Assembly: GCA_031552355.1 (NCBI GenBank)
Contig: JAVBMO010000146.1
Coordinates: 1 to 8,699 of the forward strand
Origin: JAVBMO01 sp031552355
GTDB lineage: Bacteria; Bacteroidota; Bacteroidia; Bacteroidales; P3
Direction: 5' to 3'
Length of the DNA stretch: 8,699 bases
The notes beneath the pieces were generated by a model, which was not told the DNA's origin, did not search any database, and saw only the letters and a program-made list of their open reading frames with translations. Shown piece after piece: positions 6,503-8,699 of the stretch (positions are counted from its first letter, which is position 1; each line of letters starts with the position of its first letter). The position numbers and the translations under genes are program-made.

Positions 6503-7057
6503 TTATACAATGTTTTTTAATACTTCTTCCACTTTCGCCTGCAATTCTTCAATGGTTTCGTTGTTCAAAAACATGAAATCTGCTTTGGCAATGCAGGCTT
6601 GCAAATTCTGTTTGTCGGGGTCGGACGAAGTCATTTCGCGCTGTTCATCTTCCAAAAACTTTTGAAAACTCACCGAATCTGTTGCCGACTTGCGTTCCAA
6701 AATCCGTTGGTAGCGGATTTCCGGTTCGGCGTCTATGGCGAATAAATAAAACTGCTCGTTTCTGCGTAAAGAATCCACTTCGGCCACTGCTCTAACACTT
6801 TCTATAATGCAATTTTTGCCGGTTTGTTGTGCTTCCTTAAAAATTTCGTCAATGATGAATGAAGCGTTGTTCTTTGCCCGCAAATCGTTGGCTACCATCG
6901 TAAGCGTGTCGCGATTTAATGGCAAATTCCGCTTTGTTACCTCTTTGGCTATAAAATCTCTGACAGAGAAATGGACAAATCCTTTTTTCTGTTGAAGATA
7001 CTCAACAATGGTTCCTTTGCCTGCGCCTAAAGTTCCCGTAATACCTATGATAATCAT
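6503..7057 (-). CDS. Small P-loop kinase (NMP-kinase/UPF0200-like), paired with dCMP deaminase
   Basis: This 184-residue P-loop protein begins ITGTLGAGKGT at 6-16, a Walker A loop of the GxxGxGKGT nucleoside-monophosphate-kinase type (Lys14). Other visible blocks are HFSVRDFI at 29-36, IIESVRAVAEV at 84-94, FAIDAEPEIRYQRILER at 106-122 (lid-like arginines) and DEQREM at 137-142, then an ADFMFLNNETIEEL end. This order resembles archaeal UPF0200 and dephospho-CoA-kinase-like proteins and the N-terminal kinase-like domain of some fused dCMP deaminases. It lacks the motifs of true CoaE, adenylate or thymidylate kinases, so the substrate is uncertain. A (deoxy)nucleoside monophosphate is the best guess, from the neighbouring deaminase. 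The ATG at 7057 lies 93 bp after purE and is preceded by the 7-bp repeat. Confidence 0.75.
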   Translation of the reverse strand: MIIIGITGTLGAGKGTIVEYLQQKKGFVHFSVRDFIAKEVTKRNLPLNRDTLTMVANDLRAKNNASFIIDEIFKEAQQTGKNCIIESVRAVAEVDSLRRNEQFYLFAIDAEPEIRYQRILERKSATDSVSFQKFLEDEQREMTSSDPDKQNLQACIAKADFMFLNNETIEELQAKVEEVLKNIV

Positions 7058-7062
7058 TGTTA

Positions 7063-7090
7063 ATTGAAAATTGAGAATTGAAAGTTGAAA
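7063..7090 (-). repeat. Degenerate 7-bp tandem repeat before the kinase start codon
   Basis: Four uninterrupted plus-strand units are visible: ATTGAAA (7063-7069), ATTGAGA (7070-7076), ATTGAAA (7077-7083) and GTTGAAA (7084-7090). The array starts 6 bases from the ATG at 7057. It is the sister of the array at 6403-6431, with the GTTGA unit in a different position. Confidence 0.8.
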
Positions 7091-7107
7091 ATGTTTTTCA
7101 TTTTCAA
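7085..7107 (-). other. AT-rich perfect hairpin between purE and the kinase gene
   Basis: TTGAAAATG (7085-7093) and CATTTTCAA (7099-7107) form a 9-bp perfect inverted repeat around a TTTTT loop (plus-strand reading). The first arm overlaps the last 7-bp repeat unit. It is AT-rich and not followed by a T-run on the minus strand, so it is not a terminator by itself. Confidence 0.45.
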
Positions 7108-7118
7108 AAAACGCATTC

Positions 7119-7139
7119 CGAAAAACTTTGTGTTTTTCG
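7119..7139 (-). terminator. Hairpin after purE, weak terminator candidate
   Basis: On the minus strand, 11 bases after the purE stop codon, CGAAAAAC pairs perfectly with GTTTTTCG over an ACAAA loop. A run of six T (7106-7111) follows only after a gap of seven bases, which is further than in a classical intrinsic terminator. It may slow or end purE transcription before the kinase gene, or act as an mRNA 3' end. Confidence 0.4.
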
Positions 7140-7150
7140 CCTTGTACTTT

Positions 7151-7657
7151 CTAATTCGTTTTGAATTTATAGGCTATTTTGGAAAAATCCTGATTGGCTT
7201 TGGTAATTTTATCTTTCAACGTTTCCTTGAAGCTTTTTACTTTTGCTCCGATTTCGGGATTGTTGGTAGCCAAAATTTGCAAAGCCAAAATAGCCGCATT
7301 TTGAGCCCCATTGATGGCAACCGTGGCAACCGGTATTCCGGGAGGCATTTGCATGATGGCAAAAGCGGCATCCAAACCGTCTAACGAAGCTTTGATAGGC
7401 ACGCCGATTACAGGAAGCGGTGTCATGGCGGCAATAACGCCGGGCAAATGGGCAGCCATTCCGGCAGCGGCAATAATTACCTGAACTCCCCTTGATTCCG
7501 CATTTTTGGCAAATTCAATCACTTGCTCAGGTGTACGGTGTGCCGACAGGGCATTCATTTCAAAAGGGATTTCCATTTCGTTTAGAAATTCGGCTGCTTT
7601 TTGCATCACATCCAAATCGGATGTACTACCCATAATAATACTTACTCTTGGTTGCAT
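7151..7657 (-). CDS. purE: 5-(carboxyamino)imidazole ribonucleotide mutase
   Basis: PurE isomerises N5-CAIR to CAIR, a step of purine synthesis after PurK. The 168 residues show the family motifs in order: IIMGSTSD at 7-14, LSAHRTP at 37-43 (His40, the general acid/base), AAAGMAAHLPGVIA at 63-76 and VIGVPI at 83-88, then MPPGIPVATVAING at 104-117. The HLPG form in the third motif points to the class I (N5-CAIR mutase) enzyme. The C-terminus has a lysine-rich extension after residue 135, common in this family. The ATG at 7657 has a -7 element about 70 bp upstream, so it has its own promoter. No purK or other purine gene lies beside it here. Confidence 0.95.
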   Translation of the reverse strand: MQPRVSIIMGSTSDLDVMQKAAEFLNEMEIPFEMNALSAHRTPEQVIEFAKNAESRGVQVIIAAAGMAAHLPGVIAAMTPLPVIGVPIKASLDGLDAAFAIMQMPPGIPVATVAINGAQNAAILALQILATNNPEIGAKVKSFKETLKDKITKANQDFSKIAYKFKTN

Positions 7658-7724
7658 GGAGTCTTTTATTTAAAATTCTTTTACTTAAAATCTCAATGGA
7701 TTTCTATACAAAACCCTATCCATG

Positions 7725-7732
7725 CAAAAGTA
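7725..7732 (-). promoter_or_regulatory. Bacteroidota-type -7 element (TACTTTTG) for purE
   Basis: On the minus strand the bases read TACTTTTG followed by CATGG, a full match to TAnnTTTG, and the start would fall near 7718. The leader to the purE ATG would be about 60 nt. A canonical -33 TTTG at 19 bp is absent. The leader shows no purine-riboswitch core that I can recognise. Confidence 0.5.
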
Positions 7733-7786
7733 CAAAAACTATTGCTTTTTTAGTAGAAAATTTTCAGGAAAACGTTTGAAATTCAT

Positions 7787-8699
7787 TTACCCGCCCAAAA
7801 CAACTGTTTTTTTGAATTTTTGACCGTTGCCATTTTCAATATCAATAAGTTCTATCAAAAAAACGTAAAAGCCTATGGCGCATTTTCGTCCTTGTTCGTC
7901 AATACCGTCCCATGAAAAACTACCGTCCAAACCGAGTAGAGTATTTCGATGCAAATCTTTTATTTTCAAGCCTTTTGCGTTGTAAACAGTTACATTGGCC
8001 AACAATCCGCTTTGCTCCACCTTATAATAGATATTCACGAGGTCGTCTTTGCCGTCGTTGTTGGGTGTAAACAGTTTTGGTTCTATGGTAACAATTTCTT
8101 CTGTGTAAGGATGTTCCTGATATTGTGAGTTCTTATAGGTTGGTGTCGCCCAACCGGCCAATTGTGAGGCCGATTGCCAATTATCTTTCTGTTGTGTTTC
8201 CTTTTCAAAATAACGTCGCTCTAAAGAAACCCCTTGAACTTGTTTCAAAAGAGGGAAATGCATTTTTTCGGAATAGTTGAATTGGTCGATAATCGTACTG
8301 TCGGACAAAGCCAATACAACACTTCCTTCAGTTTTTAGCAAACTTGGAAAACTTTCCACCTGCAAAATCTTTTCAGGGAAAGGAACCGTATAAAAGCCCG
8401 TAATGCCGGATTTTTCTTTGGTTAAAACCAAATAGTCATTGGCACGCAAAGTGTCGTTGGTATAAATTGGGCACATGGATTTCGGCTTGCCTTTGGCCGC
8501 ATCGAATAGGGCTACACAAAAGTATTTCAAAGGAATATCGTGAGCGGTTTTGTTGTAGATTTCCACAAAAGTACTTCCGCCTTCTTTAGGATTGAATAAT
8601 ACCTCATTGATAATGATGTCGTTGGGATTGATTTGGAATTTACTTCCGCCGCCAAATTGGGAGTTTTTGTAAGTCGGCGTTGCCCAGCCGCATTCTTCC
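7787..8699 (-). CDS. Lamin-tail-domain secreted protein, C-terminal 303 residues (gene cut by window edge)
   Basis: The frame stays open from the stop at 7787 to base 8698, so the GTG at 8566 is internal and not a start. The visible part holds the end of one lamin-tail domain (GWATPTYKNSQ at 4-14), a complete second one (INEVLFNP at 30-37, FVEIYN at 44-49, DQFNYSE and LERRYF further on, ending in GWATPTYKNSQ at 182-192), and a C-terminal Ig-like domain (FTPNNDGKDD at 210-219, VTVYN at 236-240, SWDG at 262-265, IGFYVFLIEL at 275-284). This end resembles the FlgD-like/gliding-associated C-terminal domains that close many secreted Bacteroidota proteins and may be a type IX secretion signal (inference). 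Such proteins are usually cell-surface or extracellular; no enzyme domain is visible here. The N-terminus, and any catalytic domain, lie outside the window. Confidence 0.85.
   Translation of the reverse strand, partial: EECGWATPTYKNSQFGGGSKFQINPNDIIINEVLFNPKEGGSTFVEIYNKTAHDIPLKYFCVALFDAAKGKPKSMCPIYTNDTLRANDYLVLTKEKSGITGFYTVPFPEKILQVESFPSLLKTEGSVVLALSDSTIIDQFNYSEKMHFPLLKQVQGVSLERRYFEKETQQKDNWQSASQLAGWATPTYKNSQYQEHPYTEEIVTIEPKLFTPNNDGKDDLVNIYYKVEQSGLLANVTVYNAKGLKIKDLHRNTLLGLDGSFSWDGIDEQGRKCAIGFYVFLIELIDIENGNGQKFKKTVVLGG
8123..8155 (-). repeat. Second copy of an 11-residue lamin-tail end motif (first copy 8657-8689)
   Basis: Bases 8123-8155 and 8657-8689 both encode GWATPTYKNSQ, spaced 178 codons apart. 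Eight of the eleven codons differ by a synonymous change and three are identical, so the repeat is conserved in protein but not in DNA. Confidence 0.85.

Noticed and set aside
7658..7724. Possible purine riboswitch in the purE leader
   Set aside because: The leader is only about 60 nt and AT-rich, with no paired core or conserved loop words that I can recognise.
1..8699. tRNA, rRNA, CRISPR array, insertion sequence, toxin-antitoxin or phage genes
   Set aside because: I found no repeat-spacer pattern, no transposase or integrase frame, and no terminal inverted repeats; the genes are mainly metabolic and envelope genes.

Overview
This is a Bacteroidota (probably Bacteroidales-like) chromosomal segment. 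The evidence is AT-rich intergenic DNA, start codons mostly without a Shine-Dalgarno sequence, the Bacteroidota -7 promoter word TACTTTTG, and characteristic protein types: a lamin-tail protein with a gliding/FlgD-like C-terminus, a VIT-domain secreted protein, and DUF4810/DUF799 lipoproteins. All ten protein genes lie on the minus strand, so transcription runs from high to low coordinates. Both window edges cut through a gene. No stretch longer than about 130 bases lacks a gene. I see no tRNA, rRNA, CRISPR array, insertion sequence or phage gene.

Reading in the direction of transcription: (i) 8699-7787 is the C-terminal part of a secreted protein with tandem lamin-tail domains. (ii) 7657-5891 is a nucleotide-metabolism block: purE (purine synthesis) with its own -7 element, then a small P-loop kinase of the NMP-kinase/UPF0200-like type, then a dCMP deaminase. 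The kinase and deaminase start codons are each preceded by a degenerate 7-bp tandem repeat. (iii) 5818-5222 is a low-GC gene for a secreted protein of unknown function. (iv) 5182-920 is a probable five-gene operon: pyrK (electron-transfer subunit of dihydroorotate dehydrogenase), 5-formyltetrahydrofolate cyclo-ligase, lnt (apolipoprotein N-acyltransferase), and a pair of lipoproteins (DUF4810, then DUF799/GNA1162-type) that overlap by 17 bp. (v) 789-1 is the N-terminal part of a secreted VIT-domain protein with its own promoter.

Functionally the window joins pyrimidine, purine and folate supply (pyrK, dCMP deaminase, kinase, purE, cyclo-ligase) to envelope biogenesis (lnt and two lipoproteins that Lnt would be expected to acylate). 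Most of this is housekeeping. The points worth a second look are the kinase-deaminase pair, which has the same order as the domains of fused kinase-deaminase proteins; the 7-bp repeats fused to two start codons; a compact plus-strand hairpin with a T8 tract and a -7-like word just upstream, which could be a very short RNA unit; and a DUF4810/DUF799 pair without the CsgG-like gene that usually accompanies it. I found no convincing evidence of a wholly new multi-gene system.
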